A stretch of 64,000 nucleotides of DNA from M269 sp964640795 (lineage in GTDB: Bacteria; Pseudomonadota; Gammaproteobacteria; Enterobacterales; Alteromonadaceae). A program made the translations under genes and the position numbers. Every line of letters starts with the position of its first letter. Position 1 is the first letter of the stretch. The notes beneath the pieces are model-generated. The model had not been told where the DNA came from. It worked only from the letters and a program-made list of their open reading frames with translations, and did not search any database. Below are positions 17,482 through 25,581 of the stretch, piece after piece. The stretch spans positions 1 to 64,000 of the forward strand of contig CAZXIN010000017.1 of assembly GCA_964640795.1 (NCBI GenBank). The letters are read 5' to 3'.

Positions 17482-18210
17482 ATGGCACAATCACACGGTA
17501 TTTCTATTCACTGTCAAAACTGTAGTATTAATCAATTGTGTCTGCCTTTTAGTCTTAGTGATCAAGAACTTAATAACCTCGACAAGATTATCGATAGAAA
17601 AAAACCTTATCAAAAGAATCAGGTTTTAATTCAAGCCGGTCAGACACTTAATTCATTATTTGCCGTTCGTTCTGGCTCCTTTAAGAGCTATGTGGTTAGT
17701 GAAGACGGCGAACAACAAATTACTGTCTTTCATTTACCCGGTGACTTAATTGGTTTTGATGCCTTGAGCGAGCAAAATCATCAAAGTTTTACTATTGCAC
17801 TTGAAACTTCAATGGTATGTGAAATTCCCTTTAATACACTCGATTCATTGTCCGCAACAATCCCCAAACTCAGGCAGCAAGTCATGAGATTAATGAGCAA
17901 GGAGATTCGTTCTGAGCAAGGTATGCGTTTACTGATTAATAATCGCTCCGCTGAACAGAGAGTTGCTTTCTTTCTTCATAATTTAGCTGAAAGATTTGGT
18001 GCCAGAGGGCTATCTCGAAAACAATACCGACTGAGTATGACACGAGGCGATATAGGCAACTATTTAGGACTAACGATTGAAACAATAAGCCGTATATTTA
18101 CTAAGTTCCAACAAGATCAGTTAATTGCAGTAGATGGAAAATTTGTGGACATCCTTAGTGAAGATAACCTTAGAGAAAGGGCCAACGACCAAGTTTGTAA
18201 AATAGCCTAG
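17482..18210 (+). CDS. fnr: Oxygen-sensing transcriptional regulator Fnr/Anr
   Basis: A 242-residue Crp/Fnr-family activator of anaerobic and microaerobic genes. The 4Fe-4S cluster ligands are present: Cys11, Cys14 and Cys20 in HCQNCSINQLC, and Cys113 in MVCEIPF. A cyclic-nucleotide-binding fold follows (GSFKSYVVSEDGEQQI), and the HTH has ETISRIF in the recognition helix (E-x-x-S-R, reading TTGAT/TTGAC half-sites). It lies four bases after the TauE-like gene, as in many cbb3 clusters, and directly before uspE, whose promoter holds a matching site. Confidence 0.95.
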   Translation: MAQSHGISIHCQNCSINQLCLPFSLSDQELNNLDKIIDRKKPYQKNQVLIQAGQTLNSLFAVRSGSFKSYVVSEDGEQQITVFHLPGDLIGFDALSEQNHQSFTIALETSMVCEIPFNTLDSLSATIPKLRQQVMRLMSKEIRSEQGMRLLINNRSAEQRVAFFLHNLAERFGARGLSRKQYRLSMTRGDIGNYLGLTIETISRIFTKFQQDQLIAVDGKFVDILSEDNLRERANDQVCKIA

Positions 18211-18234
18211 AGCACTTTGATTTCAAACACTGGT

Positions 18235-18248
18235 TTGACCTGCGTCAA
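18235..18248 (+). promoter_or_regulatory. Fnr/Anr box ahead of uspE
   Basis: TTGACCTGCGTCAA reads TTGAC-N4-GTCAA, a symmetric Fnr/Anr-type site. Its centre (18241.5) lies about 41.5 bases upstream of the start inferred from the -10 element at 18270-18275. That is class II activator geometry. The fnr gene ends 24 bases upstream. Confidence 0.78.
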
Positions 18249-18269
18249 CTTTTGATTGCGCCAGTATTT

Positions 18270-18275
18270 TATACT
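18270..18275 (+). promoter_or_regulatory. uspE promoter -10 element
   Basis: TATACT fits a sigma70 -10 box with transcription beginning around 18282-18283. There is no good -35 element, as expected when an Fnr dimer occupies that position. Confidence 0.6.
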
Positions 18276-18307
18276 AGGTTTAAATAGAGTCCTAAAAGGG
18301 TGTGCCT

Positions 18308-19243
18308 ATGAAAGCTTCGTATGAAAAAATATTAGCGGTTATTGATCCAAATAGTAAAGAACAAAAGTCTGTATCTCGTGCTATTGAGATAGCCCAAAAA
18401 ACTAAGGCAAGCGTAACGGCTTTTCTTACCATCTACGATTTCTCTTATGAAATGACAACCATGCTCTCATCAGAAGAAAGAGAGAGTATGCGAGAAGCTA
18501 CCGTTAACGATAGGACAAAATGGCTTTCTGATGTTATTTCGAGTATGCAGTCAACAGAGTCGGTTAATATTGATGTTAAAGTCGTTTGGCATAACCGTCC
18601 TTACGAAAGCGTCATTTATGAAGTCATAGACAACAAATATGACCTGATCGTGAAAGGAACACATCAACACGGAACACTTAAGTCCATTGTATTTACTCCG
18701 ACAGACTGGCATCTATTGCGTAAATCACCTGTTTCTGTGCTTTTAGTCAAAGATCATGCTTGGCCAACTCAAGGCAACATTATTGCCGCAATTAATGTAG
18801 GTACGGAAGACGAAGACCATCGTTCCCTTAATACCTTGGTGAGCGAACATGCCGTTTACTTTACCAACATGCTAGACGCGAACCTTCATTTTGTGAACTC
18901 CTACCCTGGAACTCCAGTTAATATAGCTGTTGAAATGCCCGAATTTGATCCTAGAAACTATAACGACACGGTAAAAAACCACCATATTGAAGCTATGCAA
19001 GAACACGCAGCTCATTACGGAGTCAGTGAATCACAATGCCACGTCAAAGAAGGATTAACAGAAGACGTTATTAGCCATGTGGCTAAGGATATCGATGCCG
19101 AACTAGTTGTTATAGGTACTGTAGGAAGAGTGGGTATTTCTGCTGCACTCATCGGCAATACAGCTGAACATGTTATTGACGCGATCAACTGTGATTTACT
19201 CGCACTCAAACCCGAAGGTTTTAAATCTCCCCTAGATAGTTAG
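18308..19243 (+). CDS. uspE: Universal stress protein E, tandem Usp domains
   Basis: A 311-residue cytoplasmic protein of two Usp domains in tandem (about 1-150 and 155-305), similar to E. coli UspE, which also follows fnr. The first domain shows ILAVIDPNSKEQKSVSRAIEIA, and the second ends with LVVIGTVGRVGISAALIGNTAEHVIDAINCDLLALKP, the usual nucleotide-binding G-x-x-G...N-T-A pattern. I use ATG 18308 since AAGGG lies seven bases before it; GTG 18302 is too close to that site. The promoter carries an Fnr box, so induction at low oxygen is likely. Confidence 0.92.
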   Translation: MKASYEKILAVIDPNSKEQKSVSRAIEIAQKTKASVTAFLTIYDFSYEMTTMLSSEERESMREATVNDRTKWLSDVISSMQSTESVNIDVKVVWHNRPYESVIYEVIDNKYDLIVKGTHQHGTLKSIVFTPTDWHLLRKSPVSVLLVKDHAWPTQGNIIAAINVGTEDEDHRSLNTLVSEHAVYFTNMLDANLHFVNSYPGTPVNIAVEMPEFDPRNYNDTVKNHHIEAMQEHAAHYGVSESQCHVKEGLTEDVISHVAKDIDAELVVIGTVGRVGISAALIGNTAEHVIDAINCDLLALKPEGFKSPLDS

Positions 19244-19256
19244 AGGAGATTTAAAA
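19219..19256. terminator. 12-bp hairpin spanning the uspE stop codon
   Basis: TTTTAAATCTCC (19219-19230) pairs perfectly with GGAGATTTAAAA (19245-19256); the loop holds the TAG stop codon. There is no separate T-run on either strand, so a terminator or mRNA-stabilising role is possible but not certain. Confidence 0.45.
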
Positions 19257-19394
19257 ATAGCGTAATGGTAAAAATGAATGATTCCTTCACTGGCACTTAT
19301 TTGCGGCAAAATGAGCTGTAAGCCAAGGAAATTTATACAGTTTAATAATTCTTGGTAACACAAAAGAACGCCAAACCTTTCTCTACTTTTTAGT

Positions 19395-19500
19395 CGTCAG
19401 CCGAACCCTAATCATTGCTTTTTTATCACGTTAATGATTGAATGTGATAAATACGTGATAAATAGTTCGGGCTATTGTGATTCAAGGAAGAAAGCTGACG
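19395..19500. other. Nested inverted repeats, candidate structured RNA or regulatory region
   Basis: This lies in the 407-base gap between uspE and the next gene. CGTCAGC (19395-19401) complements GCTGACG (19494-19500), and CGAAC (19402-19406) complements GTTCG (19465-19469). Inside, AATCATT (19410-19416) complements AATGATT (19433-19439), and TTTATCACGT (19422-19431) complements ACGTGATAAA (19453-19462). Two tandem copies of GTGATAAATA (19444-19453 and 19455-19464) compete for the same partner. No protein-coding gene is seen in the gap. Confidence 0.45.
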
Positions 19501-19650
19501 CTCTTAATTCCTTCATTCCCCGCCCAATATAATAACTAAACTCATTCAAGAAGTTATTGCTTATTTTAGTAAGTAGCAATTCATAGACAAAATAAAGAAA
19601 AATTGAAAAGAGCTAGTTTTAGCAAGTCTATAAAAAAGGAAGCTATATCC

Positions 19651-20943
19651 ATGAGTATTGAGCATAGTCTGACACCTATTTTTTTCCTGTCTTTTGTTGT
19701 TTTGGTGTCCGGATGTGGCGGAACACCTTCGAACTCATACCAAGCTCCTCAGGTAGTAAAAGAATCTACCGATACGCTAAAGAACAACAAGCAACCCATT
19801 GACTTTTCCACAGCAATGAACGAATTCAAATCTGCTGATCCCTATACAGTCGTAAAGCCTTATATGAGTTTGGTTGGAGATGTTTTAGAAACAAACAGCA
19901 GCCAATACTGTTCGATACAATATAATCAACAAGTAGACCGACTATTAGAACTAAACCCATCAAGTATTTGGGCGTATGCAGCCAGAGCATATTGTGCAGA
20001 GCAGTCTGGCCAGCTAACTAAAGCCCAACGTTACCGAGATAATATCGCTGAAATTGCTACTATTTTGCTGTCAGATAGATCTGGTGCAAGCCCATCAGAA
20101 GCATTTCCTATTCGAGAGCTATCAGAAGCAGGGCTGATTATAGAGTCTGCGGGGTTAGAACTTTTAGAGGCAGAGTCTATTCATGTTGATAGGAACCTTT
20201 ATTTTAAGTTGCACTGCTACGATCCAGAAGAAGATATATTCACCTACCGTTATGCACAAAACTATGAGTTCTTTGGTCCAGTTTTGGAAAAGACTCTTAA
20301 CCTTGAAGATATGGATAATACAGAAGCTTCATCCATCATGACTCGATTGTATACCGAGCAAGATCTTGACGAAATCCACATTGAAAGAATGCGTTCTGCT
20401 TTATTGAGATTTGATTACACAGAAGTTGAGTCAAGTTCTATGTCAAGAAAGCAGTTGTCACCTATCGCAGATGTATTGCTCGCACAAAGCTATCTTAATT
20501 TAGGACAAGATAAAAAACTGGAGCCAATGCTAGATAAGGTTATAGCACATGCTGAAAGTGGTGTTATTGAAGCCAAAGCTTTCATTATCGTTTTCATGTT
20601 TCTGAAGGGGGAAGAAAATAACAATTTATCAGAAATGAGGGAAATTTTGGTTCAAATAAACAAGATGACTCGCTCTCCCAATTCGGGGATCGTTGCAATA
20701 ATGCAATTACTCTCATCAAGAGATGATTACGCAAAGCAGCTAAAACGCTTTTTGACCTTATTCCCTGAACCGGAGGCTTTTGACGGCGTATATGATTACT
20801 ACGCGCAAATGAAGTCAATGCAAAGAGGTCGACGCTTTTTCAATAGAGCAATACAAGACACACTCTTGATGTTAAGGCACCTAGGATATGACAAAGCTCT
20901 CGCAGAATATAAACAGGCAGCGAAAGCAGTTATTGCTAAATAA
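19651..20943 (+). CDS. DUF4919-like lipoprotein of a transglutaminase cassette
   Basis: A 430-residue predicted lipoprotein. From ATG 19651 the signal peptide core IFFLSFVVL leads to the lipobox LVSGC. A TTG at 19603 would add sixteen basic residues ahead of the signal and seems less likely. Residues about 70-200 (SSIWAYAARAYCAEQSGQLTKAQRYRDNI, then SGASPSEAFPI) resemble TPR-like counting repeats and the DUF4919 signature SGDGxSPxTAFxV. The C-terminal half is helical and repeat-like. It is followed after 54 bases by the DUF3857/transglutaminase gene, in the same orientation, suggesting one operon. The role is unknown; envelope localisation is inferred. Confidence 0.62.
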   Translation: MSIEHSLTPIFFLSFVVLVSGCGGTPSNSYQAPQVVKESTDTLKNNKQPIDFSTAMNEFKSADPYTVVKPYMSLVGDVLETNSSQYCSIQYNQQVDRLLELNPSSIWAYAARAYCAEQSGQLTKAQRYRDNIAEIATILLSDRSGASPSEAFPIRELSEAGLIIESAGLELLEAESIHVDRNLYFKLHCYDPEEDIFTYRYAQNYEFFGPVLEKTLNLEDMDNTEASSIMTRLYTEQDLDEIHIERMRSALLRFDYTEVESSSMSRKQLSPIADVLLAQSYLNLGQDKKLEPMLDKVIAHAESGVIEAKAFIIVFMFLKGEENNNLSEMREILVQINKMTRSPNSGIVAIMQLLSSRDDYAKQLKRFLTLFPEPEAFDGVYDYYAQMKSMQRGRRFFNRAIQDTLLMLRHLGYDKALAEYKQAAKAVIAK

Positions 20944-20997
20944 TAAGCCATTACAGCTTTCTGGATAAAAGTTTGAATTATTAAGGGAATGTAGGAC

Positions 20998-23025
20998 ATG
21001 ATAAAACGTATATATTTATTCAATTTTCTCGTTCTAATTGTTTTTTCGGCAGTATCTGCAGAGTCGATAAACAAAGAAAACACAGTAACCTCTGCAGAAT
21101 TCACCTATAAATTCACTGACACTCCTGATTGGGTGCAACAACAAAATATTTCGAAGGTAAAACAAACAGAAGCTAAAACAAGCGTTTCATATATGCTTGT
21201 GGATAGCCAAGTTGATTGGACTCAAACCGAAGAACACAGTTTCCAGCGTTTAGCTTATAAAATAAACAGTGAACAAGGCTTACAATTAGGATCTGAATTC
21301 AGTATGTCATTCAATCCTGAATACCAATCTTTGCAAATTCATACACTTGAGATTATTCGTGGCGGTAAAGTAATTGATTTAAAGCAAAGTGCCGATATCA
21401 GACTACTCCAACAAGAACAAGAAATCACTAATCGCATGCTCACAGGTATTGTGAATGCGCTAGTGGTTCTTAGTGATGTACGTGTTGGAGATATCGTCGA
21501 CTACTCCTACAGTGTTATTGGTAACAACCCAGTTTTTGGAACCAAACGTTTTTTTAGCTCGACTGTCTCTTGGACAGTCCCTGTCAGTTTAGTCAACGTG
21601 AGATTATTGACCCATAGAGGCTCCTATGTAAATTATCAATCAGTCGGTAACAAGAAGGAGGTTGTTCAACGTAATAAAGGGGATCGAACAATATATTCAT
21701 TTTCAGAGAAAAATGTCGACCAAATTAGTAGTGAAGACAGCTACCCAGGCTGGTTTATTCCTAACGACTACATAGAGTTTAGCGAATATGAATCTTGGGA
21801 AGAAGTTAATGAATGGGCTTTATCTCTATACGGTGATCAGGGTGCTCTATCAAATGAAGTTAAAAAGCAGAACGATGAATGGTACGAATACTATCAGGAC
21901 AAAAAACACTATGTTGAGAAGGTAGTCGAATTTGTTCAAAACGAAATACGCTACTTTGGTATGGAGTTAGGGCAAAACAGTCATAAACCACATCATCCCA
22001 ATGAGACATTCGCACGTCGTTATGGAGACTGCAAAGACAAAGCGCTAATGATTTCTAGTTTACTCGCTGAGAAAGGCATTAAAGCTTGGTCTGCTCTGGT
22101 GTCTACTACTTTAGGTAAAGCAATCGAGCAAAGAATACCATCACCAGGTATTTTCGATCATGTAATTACGACCCTTGAGTTAGATGGGGAAACTTATTGG
22201 GTGGATGGCACTCGAACACACCAATATGGCAGTCTGGAGAATATCTCTGCAGGTGATTATCGCTTCTCATTAATTGTTGATCCTCAAACGAGCAATTTAT
22301 CAACAGTTTCGGTGAATAGAAAAGCGCCTCATACGAGTACGATAAACGAGCACCTAACCTCAACAGGCTACAACAAGCCGGTAATGATGGACTTTGAATT
22401 AATTTATAGTGGATGGAATGCAGAAAATGCTCGGCGAACCATTGATAACTCAGGGGTTGAAGAGTTCTCAACAAGCATACTGAATTATTACCGAAAGCAA
22501 TACCTTTCGATTGAGTGGCAATCTCCGTTGACTGTTGAAGATGATCATGAAAAAAATTCGCTATCGTTAAAAGGTAAAATGCAGATTAACGATTACTGGG
22601 ACATAGAAAAGCCTCAATTCTCAATCGCTTTATATGGTGACAACCTTTCATCCTATGTCCAATTACCGAGTGTTATCGAACGACAATATCCTTTAGCGGT
22701 GTCTTCACCAATGGAAATTAGTCACAATATTTCAGTAAGTTTAAATGAGGACATTGATTGGGAACTTGGAGAGGAAGATCTTGAAATTACGGATCCAGCC
22801 ATTCATTACGCAAGGATTGTGAAAACATCCCCTAGGCAAGTCTCTGTTAATCACGTATACAAAAGTAAGCGAGATCACGTAAGCCCTAATGAATTGGAGC
22901 AACACTTTAAAAATATTCAAAGCATTAGGGAAGCAATGTACCTATCAGCACAAATACCCAATACAGCTTCAAACACTGACCAATCAACACTTAAAAATAA
23001 AATGCGATCCCTGTTGAAATTGTAA
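20998..23025 (+). CDS. DUF3857 and transglutaminase-like domain protein
   Basis: A 675-residue exported protein. A signal peptide (LFNFLVLIVFSAVSA) precedes a DUF3857 domain (about 60-225, with EIIRGGKVIDLKQSADIRLLQQEQ and VGDIVDYSYSVIGNNP) and a transglutaminase/protease-like domain (about 300-420). The Cys-His-Asp triad is visible: Cys345 in YGDCKDKA, His388 in FDHVI and Asp403 in WVDGT. A C-terminal DUF2569-like or unknown region follows. Such proteins cross-link, cleave or bind proteins in the periplasm; no substrate is known. AAGGGA lies nine bases before the ATG. It is second in a three-gene cassette. Confidence 0.85.
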   Translation: MIKRIYLFNFLVLIVFSAVSAESINKENTVTSAEFTYKFTDTPDWVQQQNISKVKQTEAKTSVSYMLVDSQVDWTQTEEHSFQRLAYKINSEQGLQLGSEFSMSFNPEYQSLQIHTLEIIRGGKVIDLKQSADIRLLQQEQEITNRMLTGIVNALVVLSDVRVGDIVDYSYSVIGNNPVFGTKRFFSSTVSWTVPVSLVNVRLLTHRGSYVNYQSVGNKKEVVQRNKGDRTIYSFSEKNVDQISSEDSYPGWFIPNDYIEFSEYESWEEVNEWALSLYGDQGALSNEVKKQNDEWYEYYQDKKHYVEKVVEFVQNEIRYFGMELGQNSHKPHHPNETFARRYGDCKDKALMISSLLAEKGIKAWSALVSTTLGKAIEQRIPSPGIFDHVITTLELDGETYWVDGTRTHQYGSLENISAGDYRFSLIVDPQTSNLSTVSVNRKAPHTSTINEHLTSTGYNKPVMMDFELIYSGWNAENARRTIDNSGVEEFSTSILNYYRKQYLSIEWQSPLTVEDDHEKNSLSLKGKMQINDYWDIEKPQFSIALYGDNLSSYVQLPSVIERQYPLAVSSPMEISHNISVSLNEDIDWELGEEDLEITDPAIHYARIVKTSPRQVSVNHVYKSKRDHVSPNELEQHFKNIQSIREAMYLSAQIPNTASNTDQSTLKNKMRSLLKL

Positions 23026-23057
23026 TCATTGAATAACTGAAAGGTTGAGGAATGACC

Positions 23058-23879
23058 ATGATAATAAAAATAACAAAATACATATGGCTTGGATCATTAG
23101 CATTCATAAGTTTGGTACATGCAGATAGCAGATTGGAAACAGAAGCTAAAACCTATGCTGTAGAAGTCTACCTTCTGCATCAGCAAGTAAAGGTTGTCTC
23201 CGATATGTGTGAAGAACCCATCCCTGAATCATCATATCCATTAATGTTAAAAGGCCCCAAACTCATTGCAGAAAAAATGAGAATAAGCTTGCAAAATTTT
23301 GAAGAGATACTCCGAGACGAAACCGATTACGTCACAAATCTTAAGGAAAGACTAGATGAGTATGATTGCCTTTTTCGTGATAACAAATTGGTTCTGGAAA
23401 CATTAATTAAAGACTATGACATGGCGGTTTTTCGCCTTGATATAGCCGCAGAGTTAGATGAACCTATTATCTCCCAAAAAGAATGGAGTTCGGGTTATGA
23501 CAACCGGATCAAAGAAGCGATAAAGGAATATTATGAGGAAGCATACGTTGTCGCTCTAGGTGTTCTACTTAAACGAGAGTTCGTTCCTTCTGATATTGCG
23601 CAAGACAGCCTCTATTCAACTAACAAATATTGGTACAGATTCGACAAAGGGTGGAAATCATCTATTTCTGAATACCTAGTTGAAATTAATAGCTACTTTA
23701 TAGATGAAAAGTTAGAAAATGTTCCTGATGAAGGCCTGAACTTATTATTTTTTGTTGATAGGAGGAACAATATTTTTGAGATGGTTGCGCTCGAAAATGA
23801 AGAAAGTGTCATTGAAAAGCTGAGTAACCCAAGCTGGTATTATTCAAATGGTGAATTAACCGTTAGTCAGAGGCAATAA
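23058..23879 (+). CDS. Secreted protein of unknown function in the transglutaminase cassette
   Basis: A 273-residue protein that I do not recognise. It has a signal peptide (IWLGSLAFISLVHA) and an acidic, helix-rich body with a Cys near residue 52 (SDMCEEP) and another near 95 (YDCLF), which could form a disulfide. GAGG sits seven bases before ATG 23058, so this start is preferred over ATG 23052, which the same site would crowd. It follows the transglutaminase-like gene by 32 bases, so it is probably co-expressed and may be its partner or substrate. Confidence 0.6.
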   Translation: MIIKITKYIWLGSLAFISLVHADSRLETEAKTYAVEVYLLHQQVKVVSDMCEEPIPESSYPLMLKGPKLIAEKMRISLQNFEEILRDETDYVTNLKERLDEYDCLFRDNKLVLETLIKDYDMAVFRLDIAAELDEPIISQKEWSSGYDNRIKEAIKEYYEEAYVVALGVLLKREFVPSDIAQDSLYSTNKYWYRFDKGWKSSISEYLVEINSYFIDEKLENVPDEGLNLLFFVDRRNNIFEMVALENEESVIEKLSNPSWYYSNGELTVSQRQ

Positions 23880-23895
23880 TCCACGTCTCATGACT

Positions 23896-24016
23896 AGGGT
23901 CTGTTGATCTTTGCTGTATACTTTTTCAGCGGATTGTTGGGTATTCAGGCAAGGCTGTGACTTGTAGTAATCTACATGAACAGACTCTAACGCTGTATGA
24001 ATAGTCAACAATCCGC
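23896..24016. repeat. Imperfect palindromic element, possible degenerate mobile-element remnant
   Basis: AGGGTCTGTT (23896-23905) is complementary at 9 of 10 positions to AACAGACTCT (23979-23988). GCGGATTGTTG (23929-23939) is perfectly complementary to CAACAATCCGC (24006-24016), with further matches toward TATTC/GAATA. Inside is the hairpin TGTAG-TAAT-CTACA (23963-23976). No transposase gene is present. It may be a MITE-like relic or another palindromic repeat. Confidence 0.4.
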
Positions 24017-24128
24017 CCAATTTAAAACAGAAGTGCACCTACAAACGATTGTTAATATACATGACTACGCCTTAAGTCATTTATTAAAGAAGCAAGCTCA
24101 CATACTCGAACTCGGGCAACCTCTTTGA
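23997..24128 (+). CDS. Tiny ORF (43 residues), hypothetical
   Basis: A 43-residue ORF beginning MNSQQSAQFKTEVHLQTIVN and ending LELGQPL. Its stop overlaps the TTG start of the following 71-residue ORF (TTGA), an arrangement that suggests translational coupling. No strong ribosome site precedes it and its first codons lie in the palindromic element. It could also be the first half of a frameshifted gene joined to the next ORF. Existence as a protein is uncertain. Confidence 0.3.
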   Translation: MNSQQSAQFKTEVHLQTIVNIHDYALSHLLKKQAHILELGQPL

Positions 24129-24340
24129 ATTCAAATCTGGATAAACTTGAGAAAATCAAAGATCCAAGCTATTACCACCAACATCAGGAAAAATTATCGC
24201 AGCTCTTAGTTATGTTAGAAGATTACAAAAAATTGATGTTGGAACATCGAGATGATTACATTGTTTCCGAAACAGACGGATTACAGTTTAAAACGACAAG
24301 AGTATTAGATGCTTCCCAAGACATACTGCGTTCCTTCTAA
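24125..24340 (+). CDS. Small hypothetical protein (71 residues)
   Basis: A 71-residue, charged, helical protein (LDKLEKIKDPSYYHQHQEKL, then LLVMLEDYKKLMLEHRDDYI) beginning at TTG and overlapping the preceding tiny ORF by four bases. Codon use is unremarkable. No family is recognised. It may be a short coiled-coil-like protein or the C-terminal half of a disrupted gene that began at 23997. Confidence 0.4.
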   Translation: MNSNLDKLEKIKDPSYYHQHQEKLSQLLVMLEDYKKLMLEHRDDYIVSETDGLQFKTTRVLDASQDILRSF

Positions 24341-24473
24341 GCTTTATAATCGCAATTGCATTATAAATTGCAGATGAAATTGTTGTTATTCTAGCTCTCC
24401 AATTGAATCAGCATCAAATCTTGATATTGAATTTACTCAGAGCTCTGAAACTCGCATTAATAGCTTGTTTAGG

Positions 24474-24479
24474 TATAAT
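24474..24479 (+). promoter_or_regulatory. Probable ttcA promoter -10 element
   Basis: TATAAT occurs 30 bases upstream of the ttcA start in AT-rich DNA. No convincing -35 match is seen 16-18 bases upstream. A separate hairpin (TTTATAAT/ATTATAAA, 24343-24367) lies after the preceding small ORF. Confidence 0.4.
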
Positions 24480-24508
24480 CTCGGCCTTATTCATCGAGGT
24501 CACTATTA

Positions 24509-25402
24509 ATGCAAACAGCCAGCTCCATCGCTAAAAAGAATTTTCTAAACAGCAAGTTAGAAAAGCGCTTACGTCACCACACAGGCAAAGCGATTGCTGA
24601 CTTTAATATGATTGAGCACGGCGACAAAATCATGGTTTGCCTTTCAGGTGGCAAAGATAGCTATACTATGCTCGATATATTGCTCTATTTAAAAGCGCAT
24701 GCCCCTATCAATTTCGACATTATTGCGGTCAATTTAGATCAAAAACAACCTGGTTTTCCTGAAGGTGTCTTACCTGCTTACCTGCAACAAGTGGGCGTTG
24801 AATATCGTATCGTCGAAGAAGATACTTACTCAATCGTTAAAGAAAAAATTCCCGAAGGAAAAACAACGTGTTCACTTTGCTCTAGGCTGAGAAGGGGGAT
24901 TTTATATAGGGTCGCTACTGAGCTAAAAGCCACTAAAATTGCATTAGGGCACCATAGAGACGATTTATTGGAAACGCTTTTCCTCAACATGTTTTATGGT
25001 GGTCGCTTGAAATCTATGCCACCTAAGTTAGTTAGTGACGACGGTAAACACGTTGTCATCAGGCCTCTAGCCTACTGTAATGAAAGCGACATCGCCGAAT
25101 ATGCTAAGCTTAAAAACTACCCTATTATTCCGTGTAACTTATGTGGCTCTCAGGAAAACCTTCAACGTAAAGCGGTTAAAGCGATGCTTGAAGAATGGAA
25201 TACGAAATATCCTGGACGAATTGAAAGCATGTTCAGTGCATTAAAGAATGTTGTACCTTCGCATTTAGCAGACAATTCACTGTTCGATTTTGCGTCACTT
25301 AAAACGCAATCAACCCCTTATGAAAATGGCGATGTAGGCTTCGATAACCAAGAAATTGTCATGAAGGCTGATCCGGATATAAGCATAGTACAGATTAACT
25401 AA
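24509..25402 (+). CDS. ttcA: tRNA 2-thiocytidine(32) synthetase TtcA
   Basis: A 297-residue enzyme that thiolates C32 of certain tRNAs using ATP and an iron-sulfur cluster. The PP-loop SGGKDS is at 46-51, the Cys pair of CSLC at 121 and 124, and a further pair in PCNLC at 209 and 212. The GHHRDDLLETLFLN segment is also typical. Length is near the family norm. It has its own -10 element and appears monocistronic, with a short repeat directly after its stop. Confidence 0.96.
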   Translation: MQTASSIAKKNFLNSKLEKRLRHHTGKAIADFNMIEHGDKIMVCLSGGKDSYTMLDILLYLKAHAPINFDIIAVNLDQKQPGFPEGVLPAYLQQVGVEYRIVEEDTYSIVKEKIPEGKTTCSLCSRLRRGILYRVATELKATKIALGHHRDDLLETLFLNMFYGGRLKSMPPKLVSDDGKHVVIRPLAYCNESDIAEYAKLKNYPIIPCNLCGSQENLQRKAVKAMLEEWNTKYPGRIESMFSALKNVVPSHLADNSLFDFASLKTQSTPYENGDVGFDNQEIVMKADPDISIVQIN

Positions 25403-25403
25403 T

Positions 25404-25419
25404 CTCAGGTTTGCATAAG
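25404..25419. repeat. Short dispersed repeat, copy 1
   Basis: CTCAGGTTTGCATAAG starts two bases after the ttcA stop codon and matches 56093-56108 (after lipA) at 15 of 16 positions. It also resembles ends of common insertion elements, from memory only. Confidence 0.4.
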
Positions 25420-25554
25420 CCGAACTCAAGATGAATTGACATTAGAAAGGCACAATTAGCTTGTCCAAACAAAGAGTTAGTTTAGTACTATCTCACTACT
25501 TTTCATCATGAATAACGCAAAAACATTCAAAGCTTTTTAGCTGTCACAACACTT

Positions 25555-25581
25555 TTAAGGCTCACCTGATGCGAGCCTTAA
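25555..25581. terminator. Hairpin between ttcA and the DUF2987-like gene
   Basis: TTAAGGCTC (25555-25563) and GAGCCTTAA (25573-25581) form a 9-bp stem with a 9-nt loop, ending directly before the stop of the minus-strand gene. Poor T-runs on both sides make it a weak terminator candidate serving convergent genes. Confidence 0.5.

Noticed and set aside
19395..19500. Integron attC site
   Set aside because: The cores do not fit RYYYAAC/GTTRRRY (GCCGAAC and GTTCGGG fail at the fourth base) and no integrase or cassette array is present.
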